Part shown: piece after piece, positions 1 through 5,763 of the stretch
Position numbering within the stretch: position 1 is the first letter of the stretch
Layout: each line of letters begins with the position of its first letter
Assembly: GCA_902767465.1 (NCBI GenBank)
Contig: CACXHM010000097.1
Location: 1 to 6,978 of the forward strand
Length of the DNA stretch: 6,978 nucleotides
Direction of reading: 5' to 3'
DNA from: an uncultured Bacteroidia bacterium
GTDB lineage: Bacteria > Bacteroidota > Bacteroidia > Bacteroidales > UBA932
The notes under the pieces: model-generated
Told to the model about the DNA's origin: nothing
The model's input: only the letters and a program-made list of their open reading frames with translations
The model's database searches: none
Position numbers and translations under genes: made by a program

Positions 1-366
1 AGCAAGGATTATTCAGACGACGGCTCACTGATTCGTTTCGTTGATATCTACCAGAGGCCCAAGTTGATGATTGCACAAAGTGCTGTGGTGCTTATTGAAG
101 CTGAAGAGAATTATGTAAACATCTATTACATAGAAGGGGGAAAGACAAAAAAATATGTTCTTCGTGCAACGATGCGCTCTCTCGAAGCAATTGCTGAACA
201 GCATTCAATGGTTCGTTGCCATCGTTCCTATTTCATCAATCCCCAGCACGTCAAGGTGCTTCGTAAAGATACAGGAAGCCTTGTATTCGCCGAAATGGAT
301 GTGGATGACATTCCCAGTATCCCGGTTTCGAAAAAATACTATGAGCAGTTGTCGAACTTGCTTTAG
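1..366 (+). CDS. LytTR-domain DNA-binding regulator, C-terminal part (5' end outside window)
   Basis: The frame is open from base 1 to the TAG at 364-366, giving 121 residues of a protein whose start lies off the window. It carries an almost complete LytTR domain, a beta-rich fold that binds DNA direct repeats. Visible family signatures are IEAEENYVNIYY (about residues 32-43), a YVLRATMRSLE strand-helix (about 51-61), the strongly conserved VRCHRSYFIN (about 70-79) and a terminal PVSKKYYEQL. The preceding stretch, LIRFVDIYQRPKLMI, resembles the entry strand of Bacteroidota LytTR proteins, which have either a receiver domain or several membrane helices at the N-terminus. Which of these applies here cannot be seen. 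The gene probably encodes a transcription factor, but its target is unknown. An apparent start at 64 (TTG) or 67 (ATG) is internal to the domain and is not taken as the gene start. It converges on the arginase-like gene with overlapping stop codons. Confidence 0.9.
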   Translation, partial: SKDYSDDGSLIRFVDIYQRPKLMIAQSAVVLIEAEENYVNIYYIEGGKTKKYVLRATMRSLEAIAEQHSMVRCHRSYFINPQHVKVLRKDTGSLVFAEMDVDDIPSIPVSKKYYEQLSNLL

Positions 367-971
367 TATTTCTGAAAAAAGTCCATCAGGATATTTCTCG
401 TGCGGCGGTTGATTTCGAAATCGCTTGCCTTACCTCCCTGTGCGGCTGTTATTCCGCCACAAATGTCTATCCCTGCAATCGTTTTTCCTCTCATTACAGA
501 CTCCAGTTCCCCGAGCAACTGATCCAGGGATGCTGTTCCCTGGTCCCAGTTTGTCCGGGCATATTCGACTGACAGATAATCCAGGTCGATGCTGATGTAT
601 ATGTTGGACGAATCGTTCCGCAGCATCGGATTTGATTTCCTGGAATGTGCAACCCACCCGCCGCAAGACAGTATGTCTGCCCCAAAGGCCGGTTCCTGAT
701 CATCCGGATGATGGTCGAAAAGAACCATTTCCGTTGGAATGGAGAGTTTCCGCATCCAGATATCGGTCAGATAGTGGTAATCTCCTCCGTCTATCCAATG
801 CAAGGCCTTGAGCGGGTATGGCTCAAATGCCTGAACAATAGCTGCTTCAGAATCCGGGTCACAATAGCATGTAGTGCCGTTCAGGTTCTGAAGGTCGATA
901 TGCAATACATTTTCCGGCGACCAGCATTCATCGGAAAAGAGGCTGCTCATATGCACCAAATACGAATTCAT
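363..971 (-). CDS. small arginase-superfamily (ureohydrolase-fold) protein
   Basis: A 202-residue protein from an ATG at 969-971; a TTG three codons upstream (978-980) is a less likely start. It has the ordered metal-binding motifs of the arginase/agmatinase fold: GGDYHYL (62-68, where the family has GGDH), FDHHPD (85-90, the DxHxD motif) and SIDLD (127-131, the SxDxD motif), followed by GIDICGG (167-173). So Asp86, His88, Asp90, Asp129 and Asp131 match the usual Mn ligands. The family's first His is replaced by Tyr65, with a His one residue later, and the DP that normally follows SxDxD is absent. The protein is shorter than classical arginases (about 300 residues). I recall similar short 'arginase family' proteins in gut Bacteroidota and Firmicutes, none with a function I can name. 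A C-N hydrolase acting on a guanidino- or formimino-type compound is an inference. No signal peptide is seen, so it is probably cytoplasmic. It is transcribed divergently from the gcv operon. Confidence 0.85.
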   Translation of the reverse strand: MNSYLVHMSSLFSDECWSPENVLHIDLQNLNGTTCYCDPDSEAAIVQAFEPYPLKALHWIDGGDYHYLTDIWMRKLSIPTEMVLFDHHPDDQEPAFGADILSCGGWVAHSRKSNPMLRNDSSNIYISIDLDYLSVEYARTNWDQGTASLDQLLGELESVMRGKTIAGIDICGGITAAQGGKASDFEINRRTRNILMDFFQKY

Positions 972-977
972 GCGTTT

Positions 978-985
978 CAAAATTA
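978..985 (-). promoter_or_regulatory. possible -7 box for the arginase-like gene
   Basis: Read on the minus strand, these bases are TAATTTTG, a full match to the Bacteroidota -7 consensus TAnnTTTG. I see no convincing -33 TTTG at the right distance upstream. The box lies so close to the ATG at 971 that a transcript starting from it would be nearly leaderless, or would favour the in-frame ATG at 948-950. The region is AT-rich, so a chance match is possible. Confidence 0.3.
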
Positions 986-1014
986 GGAAAAATCCAAAAA
1001 AAAAGCTACTTTTG
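983..1014 (+). promoter_or_regulatory. predicted Bacteroidota-type promoter of the gcv operon
   Basis: TACTTTTG at 1007-1014 is an exact match to the -7 consensus TAnnTTTG recognised by the Bacteroidota primary sigma factor. TTAG at 983-986, 20 bases upstream, is a one-mismatch candidate for the -33 TTTG box, and a run of A lies between them. Transcription would start at about 1018-1022, giving a short A-rich leader (with GCAAAAAAGCAAAAT just before the ATG at 1036). This suits Bacteroidota genes that initiate without a Shine-Dalgarno sequence. The leader is too short to hold a glycine riboswitch. Confidence 0.6.
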
Positions 1015-1035
1015 TGAGTTGCAAAAAAGCAAAAT

Positions 1036-1503
1036 ATGGCTGCAGAACAACTTTTCCCCCTGGATCCTGAGAAAACTTACTTCTCGGCTGACGAGCTCAC
1101 CCTCGACACCGATGAAGGACCCAAGACCTTGAAGATGGGGTATTGGATCCTTGAGGATCCGGTTCGCATCCATAAGATGATCGTAAAGGAAAAGGTGCTG
1201 AAAGTCGACGACATGGAGATTTTCCGTCCTCTTGATAGCAAGCTGCGCAAGGCTGATCCGGATTACTACAAACGTTATGTAGGTCTAAAGCTTGTTATCG
1301 ATTACCCCGGCTACAGTACCGGGATCGTTGCAAGCATTCCTTTCGAAAACGATCCCGTCGGATTCTACAAATGGTGGCGCAAGGGCGGACATGAAAACAA
1401 GGTTTACCTGTCCCTCGGCCGTCAGATCCAGCTGTTTCAGAAAGTTTCAATGATGGATCCGAAAATCATACTTAAGAAAGATCTCGAACTTCTTAGGCGA
1501 TAA
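1036..1503 (+). CDS. uncharacterised 155-residue protein, first gene of the gcv operon
   Basis: I do not recognise this protein. It starts at an ATG in an A-rich context just downstream of a good promoter candidate and ends with TAA six bases before gcvT, so it almost certainly shares the gcv transcript. It is soluble in appearance: no signal peptide, no membrane segment, no cysteine, rich in Lys, Asp and Leu. A polar N-terminal half (LDTDEGPKTLKMGYWIL, about 23-39) is followed by a charged middle (KADPDYYKRY, about 72-81), then strand-like VGLKLVIDYPGYSTGIVASIP (about 82-102) and the aromatic FYKWWRKGGHENKVYLSLG (about 110-128). The C-terminal part (KIILKKDLELLRR) looks helical and basic. 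No catalytic motif, zinc site or known nucleotide-binding loop is evident. Its position suggests a link to glycine or one-carbon metabolism, but co-transcription alone does not establish that. Confidence 0.8.
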   Translation: MAAEQLFPLDPEKTYFSADELTLDTDEGPKTLKMGYWILEDPVRIHKMIVKEKVLKVDDMEIFRPLDSKLRKADPDYYKRYVGLKLVIDYPGYSTGIVASIPFENDPVGFYKWWRKGGHENKVYLSLGRQIQLFQKVSMMDPKIILKKDLELLRR

Positions 1504-1509
1504 CACACT

Positions 1510-2610
1510 ATGGATAACCAACTTAAAACCACATGTCTCCATGGCGAGCACGTCGCCCTTGGAGCCAAAATGAGTCCTTTTGCGGGTTTCGACATGCCCA
1601 TTCAGTATTCATCCATTATCGAGGAGCATAATGCCGTAAGGAACAAAGCCGGCATTTTCGATGTCTCTCACATGGGTGAAATTTTTATCAATGGTCCGCA
1701 GGCTACAGAATTCTTGAACCACATCTTCACCAACGATATCCGAGGAATGGAAGATGGTCAGATTCTTTATGGAATGATGCTGTACCCGGACGGTGGAACA
1801 GTTGACGACCTCCTTGTTTACAAGGAATATGCTCCCGATTCATATCTTCTCGTGGTAAATGCTGCAAATATCGACAAAGATTACGAGTGGATAATCCGCA
1901 ACGCCGATGGCTTTGAAGTTGGAATTCTCAATGATTCCGATAACTGGGGACAGGTTGCGGTTCAGGGGCCTGCCGCGGAACAGATTGTGACGAAAGTTCT
2001 GGGTTTCGATCTTTCGGGGCTTGCTTTTTATCATTTTACCGACTTTGAACTCTATGGGAAGCGTGCTATTGTCAGCCGCACCGGTTACACGGGTGAAGAT
2101 GGATTTGAGATTTATGCAGTCCCGGAGGCCACGGTCGATTTGTGGAAGACTTTCCTCGCGGCCGGCGTGATTCCCTGCGGACTTGGCTGCCGTGATACAT
2201 TACGTTTCGAAGCAGGACTTCCTCTCTACGGAGACGAACTGTCCGCCGAAATATCACCGGTCATGGCCGGCCTGTCCATGTTCTGCAAGTTGGACAAGCC
2301 CGGGTTTATTGGAAAAGATGCTTTGGTCAAGCAGAAGACAGAAGGGGTAAAGCGTAAACTTGTAGGGATAGAAATCCAGGACAGAGCAATCCCCAGAGCT
2401 GGTTATGCCGTTGAACTGCCGGATGGAAAAGAAGTTGGCATTGTCACCACAGGATATCATTCCATCTCTCTGGACAAGAGCATCTGCTTTGCCCTTGTAG
2501 ATGCAGAATTCTCACAATTGGGCACTGCACTTAACATCCGGATCCGCCATAAAGTTTTCCCCGGAGAAGTGGTCAAGAAAAGATTTTATCAGACAAACTA
2601 TAAAAAATGA
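1510..2610 (+). CDS. gcvT: glycine cleavage system T-protein (aminomethyltransferase)
   Basis: A 366-residue protein, full length for GcvT. It moves the aminomethyl group on lipoyl-GcvH to tetrahydrofolate, releasing ammonia and forming 5,10-methylene-THF. Family signatures run in order: DVSHMGEI (51-58), FLNHIFTNDI (68-77), GGTVDDLLVY (95-104, with the Asp pair that includes the catalytic acid), VVNAANIDKDYEWI (115-128), AVQGPAAEQIV (150-160), SRTGYTGEDGFEIY (189-202), GLGCRDTLRFEAGLPLYGDE (224-243) and GFIGKDAL (265-272). The C-terminal beta-barrel (about 283-360) is present. The ATG at 1510 gives the usual N-terminus (TCLHGEHVALGAKMSPFAGF). The start lies 6 bases after the unknown gene, and the stop overlaps the gcvH start in an ATGA, suggesting translational coupling. 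It is cytoplasmic. No active-site loss is visible. Confidence 0.97.
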   Translation: MDNQLKTTCLHGEHVALGAKMSPFAGFDMPIQYSSIIEEHNAVRNKAGIFDVSHMGEIFINGPQATEFLNHIFTNDIRGMEDGQILYGMMLYPDGGTVDDLLVYKEYAPDSYLLVVNAANIDKDYEWIIRNADGFEVGILNDSDNWGQVAVQGPAAEQIVTKVLGFDLSGLAFYHFTDFELYGKRAIVSRTGYTGEDGFEIYAVPEATVDLWKTFLAAGVIPCGLGCRDTLRFEAGLPLYGDELSAEISPVMAGLSMFCKLDKPGFIGKDALVKQKTEGVKRKLVGIEIQDRAIPRAGYAVELPDGKEVGIVTTGYHSISLDKSICFALVDAEFSQLGTALNIRIRHKVFPGEVVKKRFYQTNYKK

Positions 2611-2984
2611 GCAAGATTTTAGAAGAACTCCTCTACAGTGACTCTCATGAGTGGGTTAAGGTGGACGGGAACATCGCCATCGTCGGTGTCAGCGATTTCG
2701 CCCAGGCTGAAATGGGTGATATAACCTATGTAGATGTCCCCTCCGAAGGAGATTCGGTTTCCAAGGGTGAGGACTTCGGTGCACTTGAAAGCGTAAAAGC
2801 GTCCAGTGAATTGTATTCACCTGTTTCCGGCACTGTCGCCGCAGTGAATACCGAACTCGAAGACAAGCCTGAACTCATCAACGAGGATCCTTATGCCGCA
2901 TGGATCATAAAGGTTGAAATGAGTGATAAGAGTGAACTGGACAGTCTTCTTTCAGCGGCAGCCTATGCTGAAATCGCAGACTGA
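2607..2984 (+). CDS. gcvH: glycine cleavage system H-protein (lipoyl carrier)
   Basis: A 125-residue protein, normal length for GcvH. It shuttles the methylamine intermediate between the P, T and L proteins on a lipoyl arm. The lipoyl-lysine motif GALESVKASSELYSPVSG spans about residues 58-75, with Lys64 as the predicted attachment site, the same place as in other H-proteins. The N-terminus (YSDSHEWVKVDG) and the conserved NEDPYAAWIIKVE near the C-terminus are also typical. The ATG start overlaps the gcvT stop by four bases (2607-2610), in an A-rich context (TATAAAAAATG) without a Shine-Dalgarno sequence. The stop is one base before the gcvPA start. The protein must be lipoylated by enzymes not encoded in this window. 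Confidence 0.98.
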   Translation: MSKILEELLYSDSHEWVKVDGNIAIVGVSDFAQAEMGDITYVDVPSEGDSVSKGEDFGALESVKASSELYSPVSGTVAAVNTELEDKPELINEDPYAAWIIKVEMSDKSELDSLLSAAAYAEIAD

Positions 2985-2985
2985 T

Positions 2986-4287
2986 ATGTCAGGGTTCGCA
3001 TATTTCCCCCATACGGAGGATGATATCCGCGTCATGTTGGAAAGGATTGGAGTTCGTTCTTTGGACGAACTCTATTCCGATGTGCCGGAACCCTTTATAT
3101 ACAAGGGTGAATATGACCTTCCTGATGCTCTCAGCGAGCAGCAGGTCCGTGATTTCTTTGAGTCCCTTGGAAAAAAGAATACGCAACTCAAGGTATTCGT
3201 AGGGCAAGGGGCATACGACCATTATACTCCGGCAGTAATTCCCTACATTACATCCCGCTCGGAATTTCTTACGGCCTACACTCCAGATCAGTGTGAGATT
3301 TCCCAGGGAACACGCCGCTATATATTCGAATGGCAAAGAATGGTCTGCCGGCTGACCGGGATGGATGTTGCCAATGCATCGATGTATGACGGCCCTTCCG
3401 CCGCGGCAGAGGCTTTGAGGATGGCTGTTGCATGCACCCGGAAAAGGAACAAGGTGATTGTTTCAACCAAACTGCAGCAGAATGTCCTGGACGTAGTGAG
3501 CAGTTACCTGAAGTATCCCGATATCGAGGTGGTCTTTGCCTGGGATGTGCTCTCAGCACTTGGTCCGGATGTAGCCGGAGTAATAGTTCCTTCCATCTGC
3601 CGTCATGGTGTGATCCAGGATCTCACTGGCATTGCGGATGCTGTCCATGCCGCAGGAGCTCTTCTTATAGAGTATTGTGACCCGTCTGCCCTAGCAGTCC
3701 TCAAGACTCCCGCAGAATGGGGTGCAGATATTGCGGTGGGGGATGCACAGACGCTGGGTATTCCTCTTTGTTATGGCGGGCCGTATGTGGGATTTCTTGC
3801 ATGCCGGAATGAATATATGCGCAAGCTTCCAGGCCGCATAGTCGGCCAGGCGGGCGACGCTTCCGGCAAACGGTGCTTCGTGCTGACATTGCAGGCTCGT
3901 GAACAGCATATCCGTCGTGAAAAAGCCACCTCGAACATTTGCTCCAACGAGAGCCTCATGGCTTTGTGGGCTACTGTTTATCTTTCACTTATGGGGCCCG
4001 AGGGACTGCGTAAAGTTAATGAACTGTCCTGTGCCGGAGCACATTATCTGTACGATGAACTTCTCAAGACCGGACGTTTCGAAGAAGCATTTCCTGGAAA
4101 ACCCTTCCTTAAGGAATTCTGCCTGAAGCCTCTTGTAGATGTAGAGAAATTGCAGCAGAAACTGCTCGATGCAGGGTTCTTTGCCGCTCTTGAATTGGAC
4201 GGCTATGTGACATTTTGCGTAACTGAAAAGCGCACCAAAGAGGAGATTGACGCGTTGGTGGCCGTTGTAAAGGAGGTAGAGTTATGA
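2986..4287 (+). CDS. gcvPA: glycine dehydrogenase (decarboxylating) subunit 1 of the split P-protein
   Basis: A 433-residue protein equivalent to the N-terminal half of the pyridoxal-phosphate P-protein, which decarboxylates glycine and loads the aminomethyl group onto lipoyl-GcvH. Conserved stretches are FVGQGAYDHYTPAV (71-84), AYTPDQCEISQG (97-108), GMDVANASMYDG (125-136), GADIAVGDAQTLG (247-259), GGPYVGF (264-270), LPGRIVGQ (281-288), the very conserved LTLQAREQHIRREKATSNIC (300-319), and CVTEKRTKEEIDALV (411-425) near the end. The chosen ATG at 2986 lies one base after the gcvH stop and gives the expected beginning (FAYFPHTEDDIRVML). A longer reading from 2923 would overlap gcvH by 62 bases and adds no family sequence. 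This chain does not hold the PLP lysine, so it must assemble with GcvPB. The stop overlaps the gcvPB start in an ATGA. Confidence 0.96.
   Translation: MSGFAYFPHTEDDIRVMLERIGVRSLDELYSDVPEPFIYKGEYDLPDALSEQQVRDFFESLGKKNTQLKVFVGQGAYDHYTPAVIPYITSRSEFLTAYTPDQCEISQGTRRYIFEWQRMVCRLTGMDVANASMYDGPSAAAEALRMAVACTRKRNKVIVSTKLQQNVLDVVSSYLKYPDIEVVFAWDVLSALGPDVAGVIVPSICRHGVIQDLTGIADAVHAAGALLIEYCDPSALAVLKTPAEWGADIAVGDAQTLGIPLCYGGPYVGFLACRNEYMRKLPGRIVGQAGDASGKRCFVLTLQAREQHIRREKATSNICSNESLMALWATVYLSLMGPEGLRKVNELSCAGAHYLYDELLKTGRFEEAFPGKPFLKEFCLKPLVDVEKLQQKLLDAGFFAALELDGYVTFCVTEKRTKEEIDALVAVVKEVEL
4269..4277 (+). promoter_or_regulatory. strong Shine-Dalgarno of gcvPB inside gcvPA
   Basis: AAAGGAGGT sits six bases before the gcvPB ATG at 4284 and inside the last codons of gcvPA. 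It is a near-perfect anti-16S match, which is uncommon in this window: the starts of the unknown gene, gcvT, gcvH and gcvPA have no comparable element. Together with the ATGA overlap it supports 4284 as the start and suggests efficient re-initiation. Confidence 0.7.
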
Positions 4288-5762
4288 AATATTACGATAA
4301 ACTGATTTTCGAACTCAGTCATCCTGGACGCACGGGGTACTCTCTGCCTTCATGCTCATTATCAGCAGCCGAAACTCCCGGCAATGTTCAGAGTTCGGCA
4401 GAGACGGACAATACTGCTGCGAGACTTTTTTCTGGCGAGCAGAGTTTTGTCCGCGAATCCGTCCCGAATCATCTGCTAAGAGAGAGCATATTGGAGTTAC
4501 CGGAGGTGAGCGAAGTGGACGTGGTGCGGCACTATACCAACCTGAGCCAGATGAATTTCGGTGTTGATACCGGTTTCTATCCCTTGGGATCGTGTACCAT
4601 GAAATATAATCCCAAGATCAACGAAGAAATTGCCTCACATCCTCTTTTTGCCGGTCTTCATCCCCTTCAGCCGGATGAAACCGTAAAAGGTGCCCGCGAA
4701 GTGATTGAAGGTCTGGATGCCGCTCTCGCCGCAATTACCGGCATGAAGCATTTCACATTCCTGCCATGCGCCGGCGCTCACGGTGAACTCACGGGCTTGA
4801 TGCTGATGCGCGAATATCATCTCGCGAGAAACGATAATGCCCGTACCAAAGTCATCGTTCCCGACAGTGCACACGGCACAAACCCTGCCAGTGCAGCGGT
4901 ATGCGGACTTCAGATAGTTGAAGTCAAGTCGGGTGCTGACGGCCTGGTGGACGTGGAGGCCCTGAAGCCCCTGCTTGGTCCTGATGTTGCCGGTATCATG
5001 ATGACCAACCCCAACACGCTTGGTCTTTTCGAAAGGCAGATCGGTGAAATAGCTGAACTTGTGCATGAATGTGGCGGCCTTCTTTATTATGATGGAGCCA
5101 ACATGAATCCGTTGCTTGGCAAAGTACGTCCGGGCGACATGGGCTTCGATATCATGCACTTGAATCTGCATAAGACATTCTCGACCCCTCACGGCGGAGG
5201 CGGTCCGGGCAGCGGCCCTGTCGGCGTAGGGGAGAGGGTGCTTCCGTATTTGAATATACCTCGGACTTCCGGATTCCACGGGAACTTCGGGGTGATGCTC
5301 CGTGCTTATGCGTACATCCTCATGCTCGGAAAACAGCACATCAAAATGGCCGGTCCACTTGCAACACTTTCAGCGAATTACATCAAAGAGTCGCTGAAGG
5401 ACTGCTTTAAACTGCCTATTGCGTCTGTCTGTAAGCATGAGTTCGTATTCGACGGGCTCATTAACGACGGTGCCAGGGACGGGAAAGCAGGGGCCACTAC
5501 GCTTGATGTAGCTAAACGTCTGCTGGATTATGGATTCCATGCTCCTACGATTTATTTCCCGTTGCTCTTCCATCAGGCATTGATGATTGAGCCTACGGAA
5601 ACGGAATCTCTTGAAACCCTCGACGAATTCATCGCTGTCATGAAGAAAATTGCAGCCGAAGCGGCCGAAGATCCCGACATACTGCATGGAGCACCGCATA
5701 ATGCGCCCATTGGCCGTCCGGATGAGACAAGTGCTGCCAGGAATCCTATCCTGAAAGCATAG
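4284..5762 (+). CDS. gcvPB: glycine dehydrogenase (decarboxylating) subunit 2 of the split P-protein, PLP-binding
   Basis: A 492-residue chain carrying the PLP site of the split P-protein; it acts with GcvPA on glycine and lipoyl-GcvH. Typical stretches are VDTGFYPLGSCTMKYNPKIN (94-113), GAHGELTG (164-171), VPDSAHGTNPASA (192-204), TNPNTLGLFE (241-250), YYDGANMNPLLG (268-279), RPGDMGFDIMHLNLHKTF (282-299, with Lys297 as the predicted Schiff-base lysine), PHGGGGPGSGPVGV (302-315) and IEPTETES (435-442). Two departures from my memory of the family stand out. Roughly 25-30 extra Ser/Ala/Thr-rich residues lie between the N-terminal PGRTGYSLP and the conserved HLLRES. About 20 residues are missing between LPYLNIP and FHGNFG, where other GcvPB proteins have a loop containing a DRPKSIG-like motif. 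All catalytic motifs remain, so the protein is probably active. The start is fixed by an ATGA overlap and a strong Shine-Dalgarno sequence. Confidence 0.97.
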   Translation: MKYYDKLIFELSHPGRTGYSLPSCSLSAAETPGNVQSSAETDNTAARLFSGEQSFVRESVPNHLLRESILELPEVSEVDVVRHYTNLSQMNFGVDTGFYPLGSCTMKYNPKINEEIASHPLFAGLHPLQPDETVKGAREVIEGLDAALAAITGMKHFTFLPCAGAHGELTGLMLMREYHLARNDNARTKVIVPDSAHGTNPASAAVCGLQIVEVKSGADGLVDVEALKPLLGPDVAGIMMTNPNTLGLFERQIGEIAELVHECGGLLYYDGANMNPLLGKVRPGDMGFDIMHLNLHKTFSTPHGGGGPGSGPVGVGERVLPYLNIPRTSGFHGNFGVMLRAYAYILMLGKQHIKMAGPLATLSANYIKESLKDCFKLPIASVCKHEFVFDGLINDGARDGKAGATTLDVAKRLLDYGFHAPTIYFPLLFHQALMIEPTETESLETLDEFIAVMKKIAAEAAEDPDILHGAPHNAPIGRPDETSAARNPILKA

Positions 5763-5763
5763 A

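Noticed and set aside
645..986. Plus-strand open frame opposite the arginase-like gene
   Set aside because: The opposite strand has clear ordered metal-binding motifs, while this frame shows none and has no start signal.
991..1004. Poly-A run as a possible phase-variable tract
   Set aside because: It lies in the promoter spacer region of an AT-rich intergenic stretch; a spacing effect is possible, but nothing in a single sequence supports variation.
1015..1035. Glycine riboswitch upstream of the gcv operon
   Set aside because: The leader is only about 15-20 bases, far too short, and no aptamer-like pairing was seen in the 64-base intergenic region.
1062..1460. Four GGATCC palindromes within 400 bases, two of them only 4 bases apart
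   Set aside because: All fall inside one coding sequence and mostly read as Asp-Pro or Ile-Leu codons; probably chance, with no regular spacing.
2923..2985. Upstream extension of gcvPA by 21 residues
   Set aside because: It overlaps the gcvH coding end in another frame and adds no conserved sequence; the ATG at 2986 matches the normal protein start.
4635..5339. Long minus-strand open frame (234 codons) opposite gcvPB
   Set aside because: It lies entirely antisense to a strongly conserved gene, its translation resembles no family, and it is explained as a frame shadow of gcvPB codon use.
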